Positions 25,849-33,075 of a DNA stretch of 64,000 bases are shown in pieces; within the stretch, counting starts at the first letter, position 1, and each line of letters begins with the position of its first letter. Origin of the DNA: Salinimicrobium catena (GTDB lineage: Bacteria > Bacteroidota > Bacteroidia > Flavobacteriales > Flavobacteriaceae); NCBI RefSeq assembly GCF_900102915.1, contig NZ_FNGG01000008.1:34185-98184 (forward strand). Reading direction: 5' to 3'. The translations under genes and the position numbers were made by a program. Below the pieces are notes generated by a model. That model did no database searches. It was not told the origin of the DNA and saw only the letters and a list, made by a program, of their open reading frames with translations.

Positions 25849-26844
25849 ATGTATAAATACATCGCCTCCCCAGATCGCTATAAAAGAATGAAATACCGCC
25901 GCTGCGGCAGAAGCGGAATTCAGCTGCCCATGCTTTCACTGGGGCTTTGGCACAACTTCGGCGACAAAGACGACTTTGACACAGCCAGGAAGATCCTTAG
26001 AACTGCATTCGATAACGGGATCACCCATTTTGACCTGGCCAATAATTACGGACCACCTTATGGCTCCGCAGAAAAGAACTTCGGAAAGATCTTCAAAGAA
26101 GATTTTAAGGAATACCGTGATGAGCTGATCATTTCTACCAAAGCCGGCTGGGACATGTGGCCGGGGCCATATGGAAATTTTGGTTCCAGGAAATACCTGA
26201 TAGCCAGTCTTGATCAATCCTTAAAAAGAATAGGACTGGATTATGTGGATATCTTTTACCATCATCGCCCCGACCCTGATACCCCTCTTGAAGAAACTAT
26301 GGGGGCTCTTGACCATATCGTGAGACAGGGAAAAGCGCTGTATATCGGGATTTCTCAATATTCCGCTGAAGAAACCGAAAAAGCTGAAAAGATCCTAAAA
26401 GAAATGGGCACTCCCCTTCTTATACACCAGCCGCGCTACAGCTTGTTGGAAAGATGGGTGGAAAATGGCCTGTTAGACACCCTCGATAAAAAAGGAATTG
26501 GCAGTATCGCCTTTTCGCCTCTTGCCCAGGGGCTGCTCACCAATAAATATCTCAATGGAATTCCTGCAGATTCGAGAGCAGCTATTGAAGGTGGTTACCT
26601 GGACCGGGCTTTGATCACAGATGAGCTGTTGGTGAAAATTCAAAAACTGAATGAACTGGCAACAGAAAGGGGCCAGACCCTGGCCCAGATGTCTATCGCC
26701 TGGCTGCTGAAAGATGAAAGGGTAACCTCGGTCCTTGCCGGGGTGAGCCGTGTTTCCCAATTGGAGGACAATATCAGTGCCCTGCACAAAATGGACTTTT
26801 CAGAAAAAGAGCTAAAGGAAATAGATGCCATCCTAAAGGAGTAG
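25849..26844 (+). CDS. Aldo/keto reductase, L-glyceraldehyde-3-phosphate reductase type
   Basis: 331 residues, (alpha/beta)8-barrel NADPH-dependent reductase. The catalytic tetrad is recognisable: Asp in FDLANNYGPPYG (near 60-70, with Tyr), Lys in ISTKAGWDMWPGPYG near 99, and His in DIFYHHRPDPDTPLEE near 137. The GPPYGSAEKNFG and MWPGPYGNFGSRKYL segments match the YghZ/GPR subgroup, which reduces L-glyceraldehyde 3-phosphate and methylglyoxal. It probably detoxifies reactive carbonyls in the cytoplasm. It converges on the mannose-6-phosphate isomerase gene with a 6-bp gap and no room for a terminator. Confidence 0.92.
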   Translation: MYKYIASPDRYKRMKYRRCGRSGIQLPMLSLGLWHNFGDKDDFDTARKILRTAFDNGITHFDLANNYGPPYGSAEKNFGKIFKEDFKEYRDELIISTKAGWDMWPGPYGNFGSRKYLIASLDQSLKRIGLDYVDIFYHHRPDPDTPLEETMGALDHIVRQGKALYIGISQYSAEETEKAEKILKEMGTPLLIHQPRYSLLERWVENGLLDTLDKKGIGSIAFSPLAQGLLTNKYLNGIPADSRAAIEGGYLDRALITDELLVKIQKLNELATERGQTLAQMSIAWLLKDERVTSVLAGVSRVSQLEDNISALHKMDFSEKELKEIDAILKE

Positions 26845-26850
26845 TGATTT

Positions 26851-27822
26851 CTAAGAAATGTAAACTTCAAGAAGTTCGGCTCCTTCAGAGGTGATCCGGA
26901 CTTCTTTATTTTTGGCAGGGATCAGGAGAGTCTCCCCCATTTTGATCGCTTCGGAATTATCATTTACTGATATCGCAGCCTCTCCGGAGACACACATGTA
27001 GATCACAAAAGAATCCAACTCTGAATAATCCTTATTTATCTCCCCATTCACCGGAAGAAAATTCGTGGTGAAATATTCACAGCCGGCGATATTGTTCGAG
27101 ATATTTAAGGTTTTAGAATAACTTCTGTTGAAATCCTTTTTAAGATCAAAATCAATAGCCTCCAGCGCCAGATCTGTATGCAATTCGCGGCCCTTTCCGC
27201 TGCCATCGATCCGGTCCCAGTCATAGAGGCGATAGGTAACATCTGAAGTTTGCTGGATCTCAGCCAACAACACTCCTCCGCCAATGGCGTGCACGGTACC
27301 CGGATTTATGAAAAAAGCATCTCCCTTTTTCACCTTTTCAAAATTCAGGATTTCGGGGAGTTTATTTGAATTTAGATACTCCAGGTATTCACTTTTGCTG
27401 AGGGCGCGGTTAAACCCGATATTAATCTCTGCCCCTTCATCAGCCTGCAGAATGTACCACATTTCGGTCTTTCCGAAGGAATCATGACGTTCCAGGGCCA
27501 GCCGGTCGTTTGGATGCAGCTGCACCGAAAGCGCCTCACGGGCATCGATAAATTTGATCAGTAGGGGGAATTTATTTCCGAAGGTTTTGTAGATCTTTTC
27601 ACCCACGAGTTCTTTACCGTGATCCTTCAGAAGCTGCTCAAGGGTTCTCCCTTTCAGATCGCCCTTCTCAACAACAGAAAGATCATTCTCAATTCCAGAA
27701 ATTTCCCAGCTTTCTCCTAGTTTTCTCTCTTGAGAGGACTTATGCAACACCTCCCTTAACTTATTTCCTCCCCAGATCTTCTCTTTTAAAATAGGAACAA
27801 ATTTTATGGGATAATCGAGCAT
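26851..27822 (-). CDS. manA: Mannose-6-phosphate isomerase, class I
   Basis: 323 residues, cupin-type zinc enzyme interconverting fructose 6-phosphate and mannose 6-phosphate. Zinc ligands are visible in SVQLHPNDRLALERHDSFGK (Gln, His near 98-100) and GTVHAIGGGVLLAEIQQTSD (His near 180). It is of the short type seen in Bacillus and Bacteroidota. It may provide mannose phosphates for the phosphohexomutase at 10.9 kb. A TATCTTTG promoter box lies 22 bp upstream. Confidence 0.93.
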   Translation of the reverse strand: MLDYPIKFVPILKEKIWGGNKLREVLHKSSQERKLGESWEISGIENDLSVVEKGDLKGRTLEQLLKDHGKELVGEKIYKTFGNKFPLLIKFIDAREALSVQLHPNDRLALERHDSFGKTEMWYILQADEGAEINIGFNRALSKSEYLEYLNSNKLPEILNFEKVKKGDAFFINPGTVHAIGGGVLLAEIQQTSDVTYRLYDWDRIDGSGKGRELHTDLALEAIDFDLKKDFNRSYSKTLNISNNIAGCEYFTTNFLPVNGEINKDYSELDSFVIYMCVSGEAAISVNDNSEAIKMGETLLIPAKNKEVRITSEGAELLEVYIS

Positions 27823-27844
27823 GAAGGTTGAGTTTTAGGAAAAG

Positions 27845-27852
27845 CAAAGATA
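27845..27852 (-). promoter_or_regulatory. -7 promoter box for manA (TATCTTTG)
   Basis: On the minus strand TATCTTTG, 22 bp before the start codon; no -33 box at good spacing. Confidence 0.6.
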
Positions 27853-28024
27853 AGAATTTCCCCGCCTTCAGGCTTAAACGAAGATAGTTTCAAAATGGAA
27901 GTTTTCCTTCTCTCCATTTTTTCCTTAATTCTCTGTTAAACTCCACTCTCGCTCATTCGGTTCAATACATAAATCCTATAAATTTAGGAGAGCATACGAA
28001 AAGTTGAAAAATTTTATAATTTTA

Positions 28025-28056
28025 TTATGCATGCATAACATATTTTTTTAACTTTG
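28025..28056 (+). promoter_or_regulatory. Beta-oxidation operon promoter with overlapping palindromic operator
   Basis: A -7 box TAACTTTG (28049-28056) lies 7 bp before the MarR start codon. Immediately upstream is a perfect 14-bp palindrome TTATGCATGCATAA (28025-28038), placed where RNA polymerase would contact the -33 region. Perfect dyads of this size are typical MarR-family operators, so autoregulation and control of the downstream fad genes are likely. The leader would be almost absent. Confidence 0.7.
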
Positions 28057-28063
28057 AGATCGT

Positions 28064-28501
28064 ATGAAAGAAAAGACCATTGATTATGTGCTTCGGGCCA
28101 CCTGGATCTCAATTGCCAAAATGTACAACGAGGAGGCCGGTAAAGAAGGAAGCACGATGGCAACGGGTTTTGCCCTGTTGAGCATTGATCCTGAAAAAGG
28201 TACCCCCTCTACCTCACTGGGGCCAAAAATGGGAATGGAGGCCACAAGCCTTTCCCGCACTTTAAAGACCATGGAAGAAAAAGGCCTTATTGTGCGAAAA
28301 AAGAACCCCGTTGACGGCCGAAGTGTCCTCATTCACCTCACAGATTTTGGGAAGGAAATGAGGGACTACTCCAAAAAGGTGGTACTCACCTTTGATGAGG
28401 CAGTAAAAAAGGAGATCCCGGCAGAAGACCTGGAGAAGTTCCATGAAGTGGCTTATAAGATCATGGAACTTATCGCATCAAAAAAAATATACAATCAATA
28501 A
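28064..28501 (+). CDS. MarR-family transcriptional regulator
   Basis: 145 residues. The winged helix-turn-helix (about 45-115) contains GPKMGMEATSLSRTLKTMEE, then KGLIVRKKNPVDGRSVLIHL, where the D-x-R of the wing is intact. Helices at both ends form the dimer interface. MarR proteins usually repress and release DNA on binding a small ligand. As first gene of the beta-oxidation operon (fadJ-like gene 39 bp downstream) with a palindrome at its own promoter, it is a good candidate for an acyl-CoA-responsive repressor, analogous in role but not family to FadR. Confidence 0.92.
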   Translation: MKEKTIDYVLRATWISIAKMYNEEAGKEGSTMATGFALLSIDPEKGTPSTSLGPKMGMEATSLSRTLKTMEEKGLIVRKKNPVDGRSVLIHLTDFGKEMRDYSKKVVLTFDEAVKKEIPAEDLEKFHEVAYKIMELIASKKIYNQ

Positions 28502-28540
28502 AAAGACATCTGTACTCGATCATTAAAATGACCAAACAAC

Positions 28541-30946
28541 ATGAAACGAAGAATTAATAAAGTTGCAGTAATAGGCTCCGGAATCATGGGAAGCGGTATT
28601 GCCTGCCATTTCGCCAATATTGGCGTGGAGGTGTTGCTGCTTGACATTGTTCCCAGAGAATTAACTGACAAAGAAAAAAACAAAGGTCTAAGCCTGGAAG
28701 ATAAAGCGGTTAGGAACAGGATCGTCATTGACTCCCTGCAGGCTTCTTTAAAGTCCAAACCTTCACCCATTTACCACCAGGATTTCGCAAAGCGTATTAA
28801 AACAGGAAATCTTGAGGACGACATTTCCAAAGTTTCTGAAGCAGACTGGATCATTGAGGTGGTCGTGGAAAGGCTGGACATCAAAAAACAGGTTTTTGAC
28901 AACCTTGAAAAACACAGAAAGAAAGGTACCCTTATTACTTCCAATACTTCGGGAATTCCTATACAGCAAATGAGCGAAGGCCGAAGTGAGGACTTCAAAA
29001 AACATTTCTGCGGAACCCACTTTTTCAATCCGCCACGATACCTCAGGTTATTCGAGATCATTCCGGGGCCGGAAACTTCAGAAGAAGTACTGCAATTCCT
29101 GAATGAATACGGAGAAAAATTTCTCGGAAAGAAATCGGTTGTCGCCAAGGACACTCCGGCGTTCATTGGGAACCGCGTAGGGATCTTCAGCATAATGAGC
29201 CTTTTCCATATGGTAAAGGAACTGGATATGACCATTGAAGAAGTGGACAAGCTTACCGGACCGGTAATAGGCAGGCAAAAATCAGCCACGTTCCGCACCG
29301 TAGACGTAGTAGGATTGGATACCCTGGTTCACGTGGCCAATGGACTTCATAAAGGAGTTCCAACAGACGAGGCCCATGACCTATTCGCCATGCCCGATTA
29401 CATCAACACCATGGTGGAGAACGAGTGGTTTGGAAGCAAAAGCGGACAAGGGTTCTATAAAAAGATCAAATCTGACGATGGTTCCAGCCAGATCAAATCT
29501 CTTGACCTGAACACGCTGGAATACCGCGACCAGAAAAAAGCTTCTTTTGCCACTCTTGAGCTTACCAAGACCATAGACAAGGTAGAAGACAGGTTCAAAG
29601 TATTAATTGGCGGAAAAGACAAAGCCGGGGAATTCTACCGAAAGAATTTCGCTGCTCTTTTCGCATATGTTTCTAACAGAATTCCGGAGATCACTGATGA
29701 GCTCTACAAGATAGATGACGCCATGAAAGCCGGTTTTGGCTGGGAGCATGGACCATTCCAGATCTGGGATGCCATTGGAGTCGAAAAAGGTATCGAAATG
29801 ATGAAGGCCGAAGGCAAAGAGCCTGCAGCCTGGGTGAACGAGATGCTCGAAAAGGGCAACAAAAGCTTCTATAAAGTAAAAGAAGGAAACACCTGGTATT
29901 ATGACATACCAGAGAAAGATTACAAGAAGATCCCAGGACAGGATACCTTTATCATCCTTGACAACATCAGGGAAAGCAAGGAAGTTTTTAAGAACAGCGG
30001 AGTAGTTGTGGAAGATCTTGGTGACGGGATCCTTAACGTGGAATTCCGCAGCAAGATGAACACCATTGGTGGTGACGTGTTGGATGGCCTCAATAAAGCC
30101 ATTGATCTTGCCGAAAAAGAATACCAGGGACTGGTAGTAGCCAATAATGGAAAGAACTTCTCTGTAGGTGCCAATATCGGGATGATCTTCATGATGGCGG
30201 TTGAGCAGGAATATGACGAGCTCAACATGGCCGTAAAGTATTTCCAGGACACCATGATGAGAATGCGCTACTCTTCTATTCCAACAGTAGCTGCGCCTCA
30301 TGCCATGACCCTTGGAGGCGGATGTGAACTTTCGCTTCATGCCGACAAAGTGGTAGCCGCCGCCGAAACTTACATCGGACTTGTAGAATTCGGTGTCGGA
30401 GTGATCCCCGGCGGGGGTGGCTCCAAGGAGATGACGGTAAGAGCTTCTGATACTTTCCAAAAAGACGATGTGGAACTGAACCGCCTGCGCGAACACTTCT
30501 TAACAATTGGAATGGCGAAGGTATCCACCTCAGCATACGAAGCTTTTGATACGAATATCCTTCAGAAAGGAAAGGACATCGTTGTTGTAAATCCGGACCG
30601 TCAGATAGCCATCGCTAAAAAGCACGCTTTATTGATGGCTGAGAATGGCTACACCAAACCTATTCACAGAACAGATATTAAAGTACTCGGAAAACAGGCA
30701 TTGGGTGCTTTCTACGTGGGCACTGACCAGATGATGGCCGGAAAATACATCAGCGAACACGACAAAAAGATCGCCAATAAACTGGCTTATGTAATGGCCG
30801 GAGGAGATCTTTCAGAAAACTCTTATGTAAGTGAACAATACCTGCTTGACCTGGAACGTGAAGCTTTCCTTTCCCTCACCGGTGAAAGAAAGACTTTGGA
30901 AAGGTTGCAGCACATGTTGAAGAAAGGGAAGCCGCTTAGGAACTAA
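28541..30946 (+). CDS. Fused 3-hydroxyacyl-CoA dehydrogenase / enoyl-CoA hydratase
   Basis: 801 residues. It performs steps two and three of beta-oxidation. The NAD-binding dehydrogenase domain comes first (VIGSGIMGSGIACHF near residue 8, then GTHFFNPPRYLRLFEII near 155 and a C-terminal dehydrogenase part). A crotonase/hydratase domain follows (VVANNGKNFSVGANIGMIF near 535, then LGGGCELSLHADKVVAAAETY near 585). This order is the reverse of E. coli FadB/FadJ, where the hydratase is N-terminal, but is common in Bacteroidota and other bacteria. It lies in an operon with MarR, thiolase and acyl-CoA dehydrogenase genes. Three bases after its stop codon the first heptad-repeat element begins. Confidence 0.95.
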   Translation: MKRRINKVAVIGSGIMGSGIACHFANIGVEVLLLDIVPRELTDKEKNKGLSLEDKAVRNRIVIDSLQASLKSKPSPIYHQDFAKRIKTGNLEDDISKVSEADWIIEVVVERLDIKKQVFDNLEKHRKKGTLITSNTSGIPIQQMSEGRSEDFKKHFCGTHFFNPPRYLRLFEIIPGPETSEEVLQFLNEYGEKFLGKKSVVAKDTPAFIGNRVGIFSIMSLFHMVKELDMTIEEVDKLTGPVIGRQKSATFRTVDVVGLDTLVHVANGLHKGVPTDEAHDLFAMPDYINTMVENEWFGSKSGQGFYKKIKSDDGSSQIKSLDLNTLEYRDQKKASFATLELTKTIDKVEDRFKVLIGGKDKAGEFYRKNFAALFAYVSNRIPEITDELYKIDDAMKAGFGWEHGPFQIWDAIGVEKGIEMMKAEGKEPAAWVNEMLEKGNKSFYKVKEGNTWYYDIPEKDYKKIPGQDTFIILDNIRESKEVFKNSGVVVEDLGDGILNVEFRSKMNTIGGDVLDGLNKAIDLAEKEYQGLVVANNGKNFSVGANIGMIFMMAVEQEYDELNMAVKYFQDTMMRMRYSSIPTVAAPHAMTLGGGCELSLHADKVVAAAETYIGLVEFGVGVIPGGGGSKEMTVRASDTFQKDDVELNRLREHFLTIGMAKVSTSAYEAFDTNILQKGKDIVVVNPDRQIAIAKKHALLMAENGYTKPIHRTDIKVLGKQALGAFYVGTDQMMAGKYISEHDKKIANKLAYVMAGGDLSENSYVSEQYLLDLEREAFLSLTGERKTLERLQHMLKKGKPLRN

Positions 30947-30949
30947 TCG

Positions 30950-30985
30950 TATAGTGTATAGTGTAGATTGTATACTGTAAAACTG
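30950..30985 (+). repeat. Left 7-bp array of element A (consensus TATNNTG)
   Basis: Four heptads in strict register and a fifth with one extra base. The first two are identical (TATAGTG). The array starts 3 bases after the FadJ-type stop codon. Confidence 0.82.
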
Positions 30986-30994
30986 AAAAAGATT

Positions 30995-31342
30995 ATGAAC
31001 TATTTCAAAGAATTAAAGGTTTGGCAAAAAGCAATTGATCTGGTAACAAAAACCTACCTAAAGAGTGCTGCTTTTCCAAAAGAGGAGTTATATGGTCTAA
31101 CATCACAAATTAGGAGATCTGCAGTCTCCATTCCTTCTAACATTGCTGAAGGTTGTGGGCGCAAAACCAATAAGGACTTTGCTAATTTTCTCGGAGTCGC
31201 TTTAGGATCTGCATTTGAATTTGAAACTCAATTGATCATTTGCAGAAATCTTCAGTTTCTTTCGGAGCAGGATTTTGAATATCTCGAGAAAGAAGTTCAT
31301 CATATTCAGAACATGATCATTAAACTGCAATCTACATTGTAA
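30995..31342 (+). CDS. Four-helix-bundle protein, S23/IVP (bAvd-like) family, copy A
   Basis: 115 residues from the ATG at 30995; the frame opens 9 codons earlier, but that part is translated repeat. Family marks are FKELKVWQKAIDLV at the N-terminus, SIPSNIAEGCGR near residue 50, and FLGVALGSAFEFETQLII near 70. The family includes proteins encoded in 23S rRNA intervening sequences of Leptospira and Coxiella, and the Avd protein that partners the reverse transcriptase of diversity-generating retroelements. Members form pentameric barrels with basic surfaces that bind nucleic acid. There is no role in beta-oxidation that I know of; the gene sits inside the operon between inverted 7-bp arrays. 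Paralogous to copy B at 32647. Confidence 0.93.
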   Translation: MNYFKELKVWQKAIDLVTKTYLKSAAFPKEELYGLTSQIRRSAVSIPSNIAEGCGRKTNKDFANFLGVALGSAFEFETQLIICRNLQFLSEQDFEYLEKEVHHIQNMIIKLQSTL

Positions 31343-31354
31343 CCAACAAAAAGA

Positions 31355-31382
31355 CAATATACATTATACAAAATACAACATA
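31355..31382 (-). repeat. Right 7-bp array of element A (TATNNTG on the minus strand)
   Basis: Four heptads of form CANNATA in exact register, reverse complement of the left-array consensus. The array ends 2 bases before the thiolase ATG, so it occupies that gene's ribosome-binding region. Confidence 0.83.
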
Positions 31383-31384
31383 CA

Positions 31385-32578
31385 ATGAATAAAACAGCAT
31401 ACATAGTAAAAGCATACAGAACCGCAGTGGGAAAAGCACCACGAGGAGTTTTCAGATTTAAAAGGCCTGATGAGCTTGCTGCGGAAACTATCCAGTATAT
31501 GATGGATAAACTGCCGGAATTTGACAAAAAGCGAATCGACGACGTGATCGTTGGAAACGCGATGCCCGAAGCTGAACAAGGTCTTAATATGGGGCGATTT
31601 ATCTCCCTGATGGGTCTTAACATCAAAGACGTGCCGGGAATGACCGTTAACAGATACTGTGCATCAGGTTTGGAAACCATCGCCATCGCGACTTCCAAGA
31701 TCCAGAGCGGAATGGCAGATTGTATCATTGCAGGAGGTGCAGAAAGCATGAGCTACATTCCAATGGGTGGATACAAACCCGTACCCGATTATAAACTGGC
31801 TAAAGAAGGCCATGAAGATTATTACTGGGGAATGGGATTAACTGCGGAAGCCGTAGCCAACAAGTATAAAGTAAGCCGCGAAGACCAGGATGAATTTGCG
31901 TTTAATTCACACCAGAAGTCTCTAAAAGCGCAAAAAGAAGACCGTTTTCAGGATCAGATCGTGCCTATCAAGATCGATCAGACCTACGTGGATGAAAACG
32001 GGAAAAAACAAACCCGCTCTTACACCGTGAACAAGGATGAAGGGCCTCGTGCCGATACTTCTAAAGAGGTGCTTGGCAAACTTCGCCCTGTCTTTGCTGA
32101 AGGCGGAAGTGTAACTGCAGGAAACTCTTCCCAAATGAGTGACGGAGCTGCCTTTGTTATGGTAATGAGCGAAGAGATGGTCAAAGAACTGAATGTTGAG
32201 CCTATCGCAAGACTGGTGAGCTATTCCGCAGTTGGAGTGGAGCCACGCATTATGGGTATTGGACCGGTAGATGCTATCCCAAAGGCAGTAAAACAGGCCG
32301 GCTTACAATTGAACGATATCGAATTAATTGAATTGAATGAAGCATTCGCTTCTCAGTCCTTGGCAGTGATAAGAGAACTGGGACTTGATCCCGATAGGGT
32401 AAATCCAAACGGAGGCGCGATCTCCATGGGGCACCCGCTGGGTTGTACCGGGGCTAAGCTTTCTGTCCAGATCTTTGACGAGATGCGCAAGCGCGACCTA
32501 AAGAACAAATATGCCATGGTCACCATGTGTGTGGGAACAGGCCAAGGGGCTGCGGGGGTTTATGAGTTCCTCTCATAG
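31385..32578 (+). CDS. Acetyl-CoA C-acyltransferase (3-ketoacyl-CoA thiolase)
   Basis: 397 residues. It carries out the last step of beta-oxidation, cleaving 3-ketoacyl-CoA with CoA. The acyl-accepting Cys92 is in [14 protein letters not shown]. The C-terminal catalytic loops are [16 protein letters not shown] (His) and [16 protein letters not shown] (Cys). No signal peptide. It forms the trifunctional activity with the FadJ-type enzyme upstream. The ATG abuts the right heptad array of element A, and element B starts 7 bp after the stop. No Shine-Dalgarno sequence is visible, which is normal in this phylum. Confidence 0.96.
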   Translation: MNKTAYIVKAYRTAVGKAPRGVFRFKRPDELAAETIQYMMDKLPEFDKKRIDDVIVGNAMPEAEQGLNMGRFISLMGLNIKDVPGMTVNRYCASGLETIAIATSKIQSGMADCIIAGGAESMSYIPMGGYKPVPDYKLAKEGHEDYYWGMGLTAEAVANKYKVSREDQDEFAFNSHQKSLKAQKEDRFQDQIVPIKIDQTYVDENGKKQTRSYTVNKDEGPRADTSKEVLGKLRPVFAEGGSVTAGNSSQMSDGAAFVMVMSEEMVKELNVEPIARLVSYSAVGVEPRIMGIGPVDAIPKAVKQAGLQLNDIELIELNEAFASQSLAVIRELGLDPDRVNPNGGAISMGHPLGCTGAKLSVQIFDEMRKRDLKNKYAMVTMCVGTGQGAAGVYEFLS

Positions 32579-32585
32579 AAATTAC

Positions 32586-32634
32586 AGAGAAGAGAATAAA
32601 GAATAAAGAAAAGAGACTATAGAGCAGAGACAAC
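32586..32634 (+). repeat. Left 7-bp array of element B (consensus AGANNAN)
   Basis: Seven heptads in strict register, each beginning AGA; the second and third are identical (AGAATAA). Starts 7 bases after the thiolase stop codon. Confidence 0.82.
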
Positions 32635-32646
32635 GAGAAATAAACG

Positions 32647-33006
32647 ATGAGTTCCAGAAAAAGACATAATTATAAAAATCTAAAAATTTGGAAACTGGGG
32701 CTAGAGATTGCGAATGATGTGTCAGATCTTCTTGTGAAATTTCCGAAACATGAAGTTTATGATCTGAGCTCACAAATGAGCAAGTGTTCGGTTTCAATGC
32801 CGAGCAACATTGCCGAAGGCTCAGCAAGATCAGACAAATCTTTTAGCCACTTTCTCGATGTTTCTTTAGGTTCCTCTTTTGAGCTTGGAACCCAATTATT
32901 GGTAGCGCGACACAGAAAATATATTGATCAGCAAGAGCTGGAAAAACTGGAAGAAAAAATTGAAGAGTTTCAAAAAATGACCATGGGATTCCAAAATGGC
33001 CTATAA
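32647..33006 (+). CDS. Four-helix-bundle protein, S23/IVP (bAvd-like) family, copy B
   Basis: 119 residues. NYKNLKIWKLGLEIANDV at the N-terminus, SMPSNIAEGSARSD near residue 56 and FLDVSLGSSFELGTQLLVA near 78 correspond one-to-one with copy A, at roughly 40 percent identity by eye, so these are diverged paralogues rather than a recent duplication. The family binds RNA or DNA structures and accompanies reverse transcriptases in some systems (Avd). As with copy A, it is embedded between inverted heptad arrays within an operon of unrelated function. The ATG at 32647 follows the left array by 12 bases. Confidence 0.93.
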   Translation: MSSRKRHNYKNLKIWKLGLEIANDVSDLLVKFPKHEVYDLSSQMSKCSVSMPSNIAEGSARSDKSFSHFLDVSLGSSFELGTQLLVARHRKYIDQQELEKLEEKIEEFQKMTMGFQNGL

Positions 33007-33008
33007 AA

Positions 33009-33050
33009 TTTCTTTTTTCTCTTTTCTCTTCTCTCTTGTCTGTTCTTTCA
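33009..33050 (-). repeat. Right 7-bp array of element B (AGANNAN on the minus strand)
   Basis: Six pyrimidine-rich heptads in register; the second and third are identical (TTTCTCT, reverse complement AGAGAAA). The array starts 2 bases after the gene's stop codon and ends 25 bases before the acyl-CoA dehydrogenase ATG. Confidence 0.8.
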
Positions 33051-33075
33051 CAAAAATCAACTAAAGAATAACACA

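Larger units (their letters stand above)
30950..31382 (+). mobile_element. Heptad-bounded IVS-like element A
   Basis: A unit of about 430 bp lying exactly in the gap between the FadJ-type and thiolase genes. It consists of a left array of 7-bp repeats, one four-helix-bundle gene and a right array of 7-bp repeats with the same consensus in inverted orientation. The arrays could pair in RNA as an interrupted stem, the layout of 23S rRNA intervening sequences that also encode S23/IVP proteins. No transposase, integrase or target-site duplication is evident. Mobility is inferred, not shown. Confidence 0.6.
32586..33050 (+). mobile_element. Heptad-bounded IVS-like element B
   Basis: About 465 bp between the thiolase and acyl-CoA dehydrogenase genes, with the same plan as element A: left purine-rich 7-bp array, four-helix-bundle gene, right pyrimidine-rich 7-bp array of the inverted consensus. 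The heptad consensus (AGANNAN) is unrelated to that of element A, so the two were not produced by simple duplication of the whole unit. The purine/pyrimidine arms could form a long imperfect RNA stem or a triplex-prone tract. Confidence 0.6.

Noticed and set aside
29603..30496. 297-codon frame antisense to the FadJ-type gene
   Set aside because: Shadow of a long, strongly coding gene; no motif, no promoter, and codon pattern mirrors the sense gene.
30950..31382. Heptad arrays considered as a CRISPR-like array
   Set aside because: The units are 7 bp in direct succession without spacers, so they are simple tandem repeats, and no cas genes are near.
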